DNA from: Daphnia carinata
Taxonomy: Eukaryota > Arthropoda > Branchiopoda > Diplostraca > Daphniidae
Length of the DNA stretch: 32,138 nt
Assembly: GCF_022539665.2 (NCBI RefSeq)
Contig: NW_026712470.1
Coordinates: forward strand, 1-32,138
Direction of reading: 5' to 3'
Below are positions 22,423 to 30,000 of the stretch, in pieces. The first letter of the stretch is position 1, and each line of letters begins with the position of its first letter. A program made the translations under genes and the position numbers. Below the pieces are notes generated by a model. The model saw nothing but the letters and a program-made list of their open reading frames with translations, ran no database searches and was not told the origin of the DNA.

Positions 22423-23712
22423 ATGGCGCACTCCAGTAGGAAACCACGCGACCGAGACCGTAGCCATCGATATCGGAGCCATCCTCGCTCCAGAGCCGAA
22501 TCCTTTGATTCTAGAGTGGAGGAAAATCCTCCCAGAGCTGGTGGTAACTCGCCAGCATCTTCCCCTCAAGATCGGTCGCGATCGCGTGGTCGATCGTCTA
22601 GCAGTTCAGTGATTTTATCCGCCTCGTCTTGCAGTGTGAGTGACTCCAGTGCTTCTCGTAGCCGCTCACCCCTCCGCCGCAACCGTTTCTCATGTGAGTC
22701 TCGCAACTCAAGCCGCTCTAGCAGCCACTCGCGTTCCTCGAGGAACCACCACCATGCTTTTCGTAGCCGCTCCAGGAAATCACCCAGCCGCCGCTCTTTG
22801 GATCTCCAACATATACCTCTTCCGGAGGTTAGTCCCGAGGAGGTGGTTACTCCCATCACGTCAGCCACCGTGCCGGCAGACAAGAGTCGGGCCATTCGGA
22901 AGTGGATGACGGAGGGTTTTCCAGCCTCCGAGGCGAAAGCCTTGCGCGAGATCTTCACCCCCTCCTTCGAGGGATCCTTCTCGCTGGGATGCCCACTTCT
23001 CGACGACTCAGTTGCCAGATCGCTTCGCCGTGCTAAAAATACTACGGCCAGGATTCCTGATTTTCAAGAGAAGATTTGGCAGTCTACACAGTATAAGGTG
23101 CTGGACATTGCCCGTCCCCTAATCTGTCTCTGGAGCAACATGACTCCCACCGACCCGGCGGCCAAGGCCGTCGAATCCGCCCTACGCCTCTGGGCTGTGG
23201 CATTCTATGAGATCACCAAATATCGGCGCCGCAACATACTTCGCCAGACAGCCCCCGATTTCATCCCTCTGTTGGCCGATTCAAGTCTGTTTTCTAATCG
23301 TGAGACAACCCGGCTCTTTGGCACCCGTTTTGTGAAGGCACTAGCAAAGGAGGCCGACGAAGAAAGAAAACTAGAAAAAGCACGTCGTAGCGGTTTCTCC
23401 AACCTCCGTAGATCGGGTAAAGGACGGAGGCCGCATAGCTCGTCGCAGCAGCAGTACATCCCCAGGAATTCACATCCATCCAGAGGCCATTCGGCGAATC
23501 GCCCTAACAGGTATAGCATGTCTGTTCTTTCGCTAATAAGCACACCAAAGAAGTTAGACGAAGCCCCAGTAGGGGGTAGGCTCTCTTTTTTTTCGGCAAA
23601 TTGGGCCTTGATCGTTGACGACGTTTTTGCCACTAGCGTTGTATCAAAAGGGGCGTACATAGATTTTATCGACCCCCCGTTCAACACCTTTTACCGAGAC
23701 GTATGTCAATGA
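22423..23712 (+). CDS. DIRS GAG protein, with RT N-terminal stretch at its end
   Basis: A 429-residue protein from the first ATG after the left repeat, in a good context (gccatcATGg). Residues 1-125 are very rich in Ser and Arg with many SR/RS pairs, resembling the RS domains of splicing factors. Residues of about 155-345 match the usual DIRS GAG core pattern (CPLLDDSVARSL, ARPLICLWSNM, AVESALRLWAVAFYE, RRRNILRQTAPDF, TTRLFGTRF). A basic, Gln- and Ser-rich segment follows; there is no CCHC knuckle. Residues of about 383-429 (VGGRLSFFSANW, GAYIDFIDPPF) look like the start of the DIRS RT domain rather than GAG, so RT sequence continues across the frame change. The frame overlaps the RT frame by 10 bp. 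It probably packages element RNA; the SR-rich part is inferred to bind RNA or splicing-related proteins. Confidence 0.92.
   Translation: MAHSSRKPRDRDRSHRYRSHPRSRAESFDSRVEENPPRAGGNSPASSPQDRSRSRGRSSSSSVILSASSCSVSDSSASRSRSPLRRNRFSCESRNSSRSSSHSRSSRNHHHAFRSRSRKSPSRRSLDLQHIPLPEVSPEEVVTPITSATVPADKSRAIRKWMTEGFPASEAKALREIFTPSFEGSFSLGCPLLDDSVARSLRRAKNTTARIPDFQEKIWQSTQYKVLDIARPLICLWSNMTPTDPAAKAVESALRLWAVAFYEITKYRRRNILRQTAPDFIPLLADSSLFSNRETTRLFGTRFVKALAKEADEERKLEKARRSGFSNLRRSGKGRRPHSSSQQQYIPRNSHPSRGHSANRPNRYSMSVLSLISTPKKLDEAPVGGRLSFFSANWALIVDDVFATSVVSKGAYIDFIDPPFNTFYRDVCQ
23673..23679 (+). promoter_or_regulatory. Candidate -1 frameshift site between GAG and RT
   Basis: The GAG frame reads gac ccc ccg here, so ccccccg fits the X XXY YYZ pattern of a -1 slippery heptamer. 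The RT frame is the -1 frame and is open from 23637 (after a TAG at 23634-23636) to 25583, so a slip between 23637 and 23712 would join GAG to RT. RT-like residues lie on both sides of this point. I have not identified a downstream pseudoknot, and C-rich heptamers are not the most efficient type. A sequencing error in the six-C run, or separate translation from 23703, remain possible. Confidence 0.4.
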
Positions 23713-25583
23713 CCACTTTAATGCGCCATACCTGTGACCAGGAAGTAAAATCCCTTTTAGCAAAGAACGCCATTCGTCCGGTTACTGACATCGAATCCCC
23801 CGGGTTCGTCAGCCCCCTATTCGTAATACCCAAAAAATCGGGAGGTTACCGCCCAATTATAAACCTTAAGTCTTTGAACAGTTTTGTGCGCTACGAGCAC
23901 TTTAAGATGGAGTCTCTAGCTACAGTACAGGATTTAATACGCCAAGGAGACTTCATGGCTAAAATCGACCTCCAGGATGCGTATTTGTCGGTTCCCATCG
24001 CCCCAGAATTCTATCGCTTCCTTCGCTTTTCATGGAATGACAAACTGTACGAGTTCAGGGTTTTGCCCTTTGGTCTTTCATCGGCCCCTCGTTTGTTTAC
24101 GAAGCTATTACGCCCGGTAATTGGTATTTTGAGGGGAATGGGAATTAGACTCGTCGTCTACCTGGACGACATCCTTTTCATGAACGCGTCTGAAGAGGGG
24201 TTACGAAAGGACATCCATGCCGCTCTTTCGCTATTCCAAACCCTGGGCTTTGTTATAAATTTTGAGAAATCAGTCTTACAGCCTCAAAGAAATTTAGAAT
24301 ATCTTGGCATGGTCGTGAACTCCGAGTCCTTATCCTTAGCCCTTCCGACAGATAAAAATGGGAAACTAATAGCCCTCTGCCAACGCCTTTTAAAACGAAA
24401 GTCTCCTCCTTTGCGAGATGTAGCTACTTTACTCGGACATTTTGCTTGGGCCATTTCGGCAGTCCCGTACTCACAAGTCCATTGTAGAGGTTTGCAACGT
24501 TTTTTGAATTCACACTCGCTCCTCAGCAGTCTTGAGGCCAAATTTAATCTATCGCCCGAGGCGATTGCCGACATCAAATGGTGGGTCAAGGCACTTCTGA
24601 AATCCAAAGGATGTACCTTCACATCGAATCCGGATCTTACGATCTACGCAGATGCATCCCGTTTGGGTTGGGGCTTCCATTGCGATGGCACTTCCGGTAG
24701 GGGCCCCTGGACATCGGCGGACCTTCGTCGTCACATAAACGAATTAGAACTTCTGGCAGCGCTCTACGCGGTTCAGTCTATGACTAAGAATTCTCGGGGA
24801 CTATCCATCCTCCTCTATTTGGACAACACGACCGCCGTCGCTTACATTAATCGTGGTGGTGGTACACATTCGAAGCACTTGTGTGAGTTAGCAAGTCTCC
24901 TGTTTGATTGGTGCGAGGATAGAAACCTTTTCATTCGAGCCATCCATTTGCCGGGGGTACAGAACACCCTAGCGGACGAACAATCCCGAATTCTAGTGGA
25001 CTCTAGCGATTGGCGTCTCAGTATCTCGGTCTTCAACCGTATAATGAACATTTGGCCAGCAGAAGTTGATTTGTTTTCATGTGCATGGAATGCCCAGTTG
25101 CATCGTTTTGTTTCGAAACTGCCACAACCCGGAGCAATGGCCTATAACGCGTTCGCCATATCCTGGGCGAATTTTATCGGTTACGCTTTTCCGCCGTTTT
25201 GTTTAGTGTCACGCTGCATCTCCAAGATGCAAAAGGAGAAGGCGGACTTAGTGCTAGTATGCCCCTTCTGGAAGAGTCAACCGTGGTTTCCCCTGCTACT
25301 GGGCCTGACAACGGACTTCCCGAGGATAATTCCACCATTTCCCAGTCTATTAATCTCTCCGGTGGGAGAGTCACACCCGCTGCTATTGAGCAGGCACCCT
25401 ATCACGCTATCCGTTTGGAAGCTATCAAGCAACACCTCCGCAAGGGAGGCTTTTCGGAAGGAGTTATCGAACTCCTCGTCGCAGCCAACCGACCTAGCAC
25501 CACGGCCGCATATCAATCCGCATGGACAACATGGAGTAGCTGGTGTCTACGACGGGGCTGTGATCCCCTACATGCTCCTCTAA
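23703..25583 (+). CDS. DIRS reverse transcriptase-RNase H with methyltransferase-like C-terminal domain
   Basis: A 626-residue open frame counted from the ATG at 23703, although the natural protein may begin upstream by frameshift. The RT has KIDLQDAY (D89), LPFGLSSAP (121-129) and the catalytic YLDD (153-156). RNase H follows with YADAS (D317), INELELLA (E347), YLDNTTA (D372-374 region) and NTLADEQSR (D425), a complete D-E-D-D set. Residues of about 451-540 (VDLFSCAWNAQLHRF, YAFPPF) match the segment that in DIRS elements is described as related to phage Dam N6-adenine methyltransferases. Whether it methylates DNA is unknown. The last about 108 codons overlap the recombinase frame. The enzyme makes cDNA from element RNA. 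No internal stop or missing catalytic residue was seen. Confidence 0.94.
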   Translation: MSMTTLMRHTCDQEVKSLLAKNAIRPVTDIESPGFVSPLFVIPKKSGGYRPIINLKSLNSFVRYEHFKMESLATVQDLIRQGDFMAKIDLQDAYLSVPIAPEFYRFLRFSWNDKLYEFRVLPFGLSSAPRLFTKLLRPVIGILRGMGIRLVVYLDDILFMNASEEGLRKDIHAALSLFQTLGFVINFEKSVLQPQRNLEYLGMVVNSESLSLALPTDKNGKLIALCQRLLKRKSPPLRDVATLLGHFAWAISAVPYSQVHCRGLQRFLNSHSLLSSLEAKFNLSPEAIADIKWWVKALLKSKGCTFTSNPDLTIYADASRLGWGFHCDGTSGRGPWTSADLRRHINELELLAALYAVQSMTKNSRGLSILLYLDNTTAVAYINRGGGTHSKHLCELASLLFDWCEDRNLFIRAIHLPGVQNTLADEQSRILVDSSDWRLSISVFNRIMNIWPAEVDLFSCAWNAQLHRFVSKLPQPGAMAYNAFAISWANFIGYAFPPFCLVSRCISKMQKEKADLVLVCPFWKSQPWFPLLLGLTTDFPRIIPPFPSLLISPVGESHPLLLSRHPITLSVWKLSSNTSAREAFRKELSNSSSQPTDLAPRPHINPHGQHGVAGVYDGAVIPYMLL

Positions 25584-26380
25584 CAGTTGTGTTAGAATAT
25601 CTAGTCGGACTGAAAGCAGCAGGCAAGGCTTACAGCACGATCAACGTGCACCGGTCAATGTTAAGTTGCACCCTACCTAACGTGGACAGCTCGCCTCTGG
25701 GGCAACATCCGCTTGTTAAGCAACTAATGAAGGGTTGCTTCAATTCAAACCCTCCGCTACCCCGCTACAATAGCACCTGGAACCCTGATGACGTGTTGCG
25801 TCATATGATGACAGTAGGTCCAAACGAGTCTTTATCTCTGTCTACATTGTCTTATAAACTTGCCACCTTGGTGGCGTTAGCCACCTTGCTCAGAACAGCA
25901 GAGCTTGCCTCTATCTCATTTTCATCAATTCACTTCTCTAATCTTGCAGCTCAATTTAATCTCTCACAGCCTCGCAAATCGCAGCGCACCGGTGCACTGC
26001 GCTCCATATCTTTGCGCCGCTTCACGAACCCGCTTACCTGCCCAGTAACTTGTATGGAGAACTACATAAACCGGACTGCTTGCTTAACGGAGTCACAAAA
26101 TCGCTCCTATCTCTGGCTTAGTCTGCGCAAACCGCATAAACCGGTGGGAGCTTCAACCCTAGGTCGCTGGATCAAGCTATACCTAAAAGAGGCGAACGTC
26201 GATCCTTATTTCACTGCCCATTCCATCAGGGGCGCAGCGGCGTCGCACGCTGCTTTAGCAGGCGTCCCCATTGATACCATTCTACGCACGGCAGACTGGT
26301 CAAGGGAGTCAACTTTCAACCGTTTTTATAGACGAGACATAATCGCTCCGTCGGTGGCAGAAGCCTTATTCAAGACATAG
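25259..26380 (+). CDS. DIRS tyrosine recombinase
   Basis: A 373-residue protein from the first in-frame ATG at 25259; the open frame reaches a little further back (25199) but without an ATG. Counted from 25259, the N-terminal SAM-like core-binding part spans about residues 50-165 (STTAAYQSAWTTWSSWC, YSTINVHRSML). The catalytic domain follows with R212 (LRTAEL), H321 and R324 (TAHSIRGAAAS), W347 (ADWSRESTF) and the nucleophile Y357 (FYRRD). This is the full R-HxxR-W-Y set of DIRS/phage-integrase family recombinases. It would join the circular cDNA to chromosomal DNA. It overlaps the RT frame by 325 bp in a different frame, so translation probably depends on reinitiation, a spliced or shorter RNA, or another frameshift. 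It ends 9 bp before the internal complementary region. Confidence 0.95.
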   Translation: MPLLEESTVVSPATGPDNGLPEDNSTISQSINLSGGRVTPAAIEQAPYHAIRLEAIKQHLRKGGFSEGVIELLVAANRPSTTAAYQSAWTTWSSWCLRRGCDPLHAPLTVVLEYLVGLKAAGKAYSTINVHRSMLSCTLPNVDSSPLGQHPLVKQLMKGCFNSNPPLPRYNSTWNPDDVLRHMMTVGPNESLSLSTLSYKLATLVALATLLRTAELASISFSSIHFSNLAAQFNLSQPRKSQRTGALRSISLRRFTNPLTCPVTCMENYINRTACLTESQNRSYLWLSLRKPHKPVGASTLGRWIKLYLKEANVDPYFTAHSIRGAAASHAALAGVPIDTILRTADWSRESTFNRFYRRDIIAPSVAEALFKT

Positions 26381-26389
26381 CTTTAAAGT

Positions 26390-26497
26390 CACCAGTTGGA
26401 GTCGAAGCGAGTCCGCTTCGAGTGCAATTGTAGATTGCTCGAGGCGAAGCCGACGAGCAATCAGAATTGCACAAGAAAGGAGGAGGGAGACTCCAAC
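26390..26497 (+). repeat. DIRS internal complementary region
   Basis: Two parts joined by 22 bp. Bases 26390-26425 are the exact reverse complement of the left extension (22261-22296), and 26448-26497 are the exact reverse complement of the right extension (26961-27010). This is the hallmark of DIRS-1-like elements: it can bridge the ends of the linear cDNA and template a complete circle. The central 26426-26447 has no match at either end of this insertion, which implies that 22 bp present in the circle are missing from the inserted copy. Confidence 0.95.
26434..26461 (+). promoter_or_regulatory. Candidate tyrosine-recombinase core site (dyad)
   Basis: Inverted arms attgctcg (26434-26441) and cgagcaat (26454-26461) flank a 12-bp centre that includes ggcgaagcc. 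Inverted arms around a short spacer are the usual form of tyrosine-recombinase sites. The copy at the right terminus (26997-27010) contains exactly one half of this dyad and then changes to satellite at its centre. Function as a crossover site is inferred from this coincidence. Confidence 0.55.
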
Positions 26498-26862
26498 AGT
26501 CTCCTTATCCCTCCCGACCCTGCTCCCCTTTTGTTTGGGTGGCCATTCTACCTCCGACATACGCTTACCAAATTTCTTGTTCTTGTACATTTCAGACGCC
26601 GCACATATCACCGAGAGGGCCAGACAAATCCTGGAAATTGAGGAGGATCCCTCTTTCCTGATCACTCCCTGTCTGCGAGCAATACTCATCTCGGCCATTG
26701 TTGTCACCTAATCAAGCTGCCAATCCAGAAATTTCCAACCTGTTGTTGCTGTTTATTATCAAGTTCAGAGATTGTTCAAGTCCTATGTTATGGTATTACC
26801 GAAATGGTCCTCCTTTTGTTGTTGTTGTTCCGTCTTGTCGGGCTCTTGTGTTCGCTTCATCA
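26498..26862 (+). other. Non-coding tail of the DIRS element
   Basis: 365 bp between the internal complementary region and the right inverted repeat. No conserved coding sequence is seen. It has pyrimidine-rich tracts (tccctcccgaccctgctccc near 26507) and a tgttgttgttgtt run near 26815-26830. It is likely to be 3' untranslated sequence of the recombinase message. A minus-strand open frame of 113 codons (26366-26707) crosses it but also crosses the recombinase end and shows no known motif. Confidence 0.6.
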
Positions 26863-26969
26863 GTCTGAGGCGGTACGGCACCCTAAGCCCCCACTAGAGG
26901 CGCGGCAGGGGTGCCAGACCGATTTGTTTCTTTAAAAAGCTGAATAAATGGTCAACACCAGTTGGAGTC
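26863..26969 (+). repeat. DIRS right inverted terminal repeat (107 bp)
   Basis: The exact reverse complement of 22283-22389, as far as I can compare by eye. It starts gtctgaggcggtacgg and ends ccagttggagtc. Its last 9 bp overlap the right extension. Confidence 0.96.
26943..26948 (+). terminator. Possible polyadenylation signal AATAAA
   Basis: A canonical AATAAA inside the right inverted repeat, downstream of all three DIRS genes and on their strand. It is followed within 30 bp by t- and g-containing sequence. A six-base match alone is weak; its position at the end of the element is what supports it. Confidence 0.45.
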
Positions 26970-27010
26970 TCCCTCCTCCTTTCTTGTGCAATTCTGATTG
27001 CTCGTCGGCT
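26961..27010 (+). repeat. DIRS right extension, complementary to the internal region
   Basis: 50 bp perfectly complementary to 26448-26497. It ends attgctcgtcggct, one half of the internal dyad, and satellite follows from the next base. This fixes the right border of the element to the base, apart from any chance match with the satellite. Confidence 0.94.
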
Positions 27011-30000
27011 ATAGTGTTATTGAATCAGTTTCATGATCTACATTCAAACAGTATCAAATATACGTGTATTCAATGTGAATATAGTGTTATAGAATGAGTT
27101 TCAATATCTACATTCAAACAGCATCAAATATACGTGTATTCAATGTGAATATAGTGTTATAGAATCAGTTTCATGATCTACATTCAAACAGCATCAAATA
27201 TACGTGTATTCAATGTGAATATAGTGTTATAGAATCAGTTTCTTGATCTACATTTAAACAGTATCAAATATACGTGTATCCAATGTGAATATAGTGTGAT
27301 ACAGTGAGTTTCAATATCTACATTCAAACAGCATCAAATATACGTGTATTCAATGTGAATATAGTGTGATACAGTGAGTTTCAATATCTACATTCAAACA
27401 GCATCAAATATACGTGTATTCAATGTGAATATAGTGTTATAGAATCAGTTTCATGATCTACATTCAAACAGTATCAAATATACGTGTATTCAATGTGAAT
27501 ATAGTGTTATAGAATCAGTTTCATGATCTACATTCAAACAGTATCAAATATACGTGTATTCAATGTGAATATAGTGTTATAGAATCAGTTTCATGATCTA
27601 CATTCAAACAGTATCAAATATACGTGTATTCAATGTGAATATAGTGTTATAGAATCAGTTTCATGATCTACATTCAAACAGCATCAAATATACGTGTATT
27701 CAATGTGAATATAGTGTTATAGAATCAGTTTCATGATCTACATTCAAACAGTATCAAATATACGTGTATTCAATGTGAATATAGTGTGATAGAGTCAGTT
27801 TCAATATCTACATTCAAACAGCATCAAATATACGTGTATTCAATGTGAATATAGTGTTATAGAATCAGTTTCATGATCTACATTCAAACAGTATCAAATA
27901 TACGTGTATTCAATGTGAATATAGTGTTATAGAATCAGTTTCATGATCTACATTCAAACAGCATCAAATATACGTGTATTCAATGTGAATATAGTGTTAT
28001 AGAATCAGTTTCATGATCTACATTCAAACAGTATCAAATATACGTGTATTCAATGTGAATATAGTGTTATAGAATCAGTTTCATGATCTACATTCAAACA
28101 GTATCAAATATACGTGTATTCAATGTGAATATAGTGTTATAGAATCAGTTTCATGATCTACATTCAAACAGCATCAAATATACGTGTATTCAATGTGAAT
28201 ATAGTGTTATAGAATCAGTTTCATGATCTACATTCAAACAGCATCAAATATACGTGTATTCAATGTGAATATAGTGTTATAGAATCAGTTTCATGATCTA
28301 CATTCAAACAGTATCAAATATACGTGTATTCAATGTGAATATAGTGTTATAGAATCAGTTTCATGATCTACATTCAAACAGCATCAAATATACGTGTATT
28401 CAATGTGAATATAGTGTTATAGAATCAGTTTCATGATCTACATTCAAACAGTATCAAATATACGTGTATTCAATGTGAATATAGTGTTATAGAATCAGTT
28501 TCATGATCTACATTCAAACAGTATCAAATATACGTGTATTCAATGTGAATATAGTGTTATAGAATCAGTTTCATGATCTACATTCAAACAGCATCAAATA
28601 TACGTGTATTCAATGTGAATATAGTGTTATAGAATCAGTTTCATGATCTACATTCAAACAGCATCAAATATACGTGTATTCAATGTGAATATAGTGTTAT
28701 AGAATCAGTTTCATGATCTACATTCAAACAGCATCAAATATACGTGTATTCAATGTGAATATAGTGTTATAGAATCAGTTTCATGATCTACATTCAAACA
28801 GTATCAAATATACGTGTATTCAATGTGAATATAGTGTTATAGAATCAGTTTCATGATCTACATTCAAACAGTATCAAATATACGTGTATTCAATGTGAAT
28901 ATAGTGTTATAGAATCAGTTTCATGATCTACATTCAAACAGCATCAAATATACGTGTATTCAATGTGAATATAGTGTTATAGAATCAGTTTCATGATCTA
29001 CATTCAAACAGTATCAAATATACGTGTATTCAATGTGAATATAGTGTGATATAGAATGAGTTTCAATATCTACATTCAAACAGCATCAAATATACGTGTA
29101 TTCAATGTGAATATAGTGTTATAGAATCAGTTTCATGATCTACATTCAAACAGTATCAAATATACGTGTATTCAATGTGAATATAGTGTTATAGAATCAG
29201 TTTCATGATCTACATTCAAACAGTATCAAATATACGTGTATTCAATGTGAATATAGTGTTATAGAATCAGTTTCATGATCTACATTCAAACAGCATCAAA
29301 TATACGTGTATTCAATGTGAATATAGTGTTATAGAATCAGTTTCATGATCTACATTCAAACAGCATCAAATATACGTGTATTCAATGTGAATATAGTGTT
29401 ATAGAATCAGTTTCATGATCTACATTCAAACAGTATCAAATATACGTGTATTCAATGTGAATATAGTGTTATAGAATCAGTTTCATGATCTACATTCAAA
29501 CAGCATCAAATATACGTGTATTCAATGTGAATATAGTGTTATAGAATCAGTTTCATGATCTACATTCAAACAGCATCAAATATACGTGTATTCAATGTGA
29601 ATATAGTGTTATAGAATCAGAGTTTCATGATCTACATTCAAACAGCATCAAATATACGTGTATTCAATGTGAATATAGTGTTATAGAATCAGTTTCATGA
29701 TCTACATTCAAACAGTATCAAATATACGTGTATTCAATGTGAATATAGTGTTATAGAATCAGTTTCATGATCTACATTCAAACAGCATCAAATATACGTG
29801 TATTCAATGTGAATATAGTGTTATAGAATCAGTTTCATGATCTACATTCAAACAGTATCAAATATACGTGTATTCAATGTGAATATAGTGTTATAGAATC
29901 AGTTTCATGATCTACATTCAAACAGCATCAAATATACGTGTATTCAATGTGAATATAGTGTTATAGAATCAGTTTCATGATCTACATTCAAACAGTATCA

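Larger units (their letters stand above)
22261..27010 (+). mobile_element. DIRS-type tyrosine-recombinase retrotransposon, apparently intact coding set
   Basis: The architecture matches the DIRS order: left extension, 107-bp inverted terminal repeat, GAG, RT-RNase H with methyltransferase-like tail, overlapping tyrosine recombinase, internal complementary region, right inverted terminal repeat, right extension. There is no integrase and no direct LTR. All three frames are long and keep their catalytic motifs, in contrast to the copia copies nearby. G+C is higher than in the satellite. DIRS elements are thought to insert as circles through the recombinase, without the target duplication made by integrases. 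The flanks atagt (22256-22260) and atagt (27011-27015) are satellite sequence and cannot be taken as a duplication. The absence of visible decay suggests a young insertion into the satellite. Confidence 0.96.

Noticed and set aside
22566-22958. Minus-strand open frame of 130 codons opposite DIRS GAG
   Set aside because: It is the complement of the Ser/Arg-rich coding region, whose composition keeps the opposite strand open. No family resemblance.
26366-26707. Minus-strand open frame of 113 codons over the internal complementary region
   Set aside because: It crosses the recombinase end and the structurally required complementary repeat, and shows no motif or supporting context.
22256-27016. 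atagtg on both sides of the DIRS element as a 6-bp target-site duplication
   Set aside because: The word is part of the satellite monomer and would appear on both sides of any insertion near a monomer border. The left g also pairs within the element, and DIRS elements are not expected to make such duplications.
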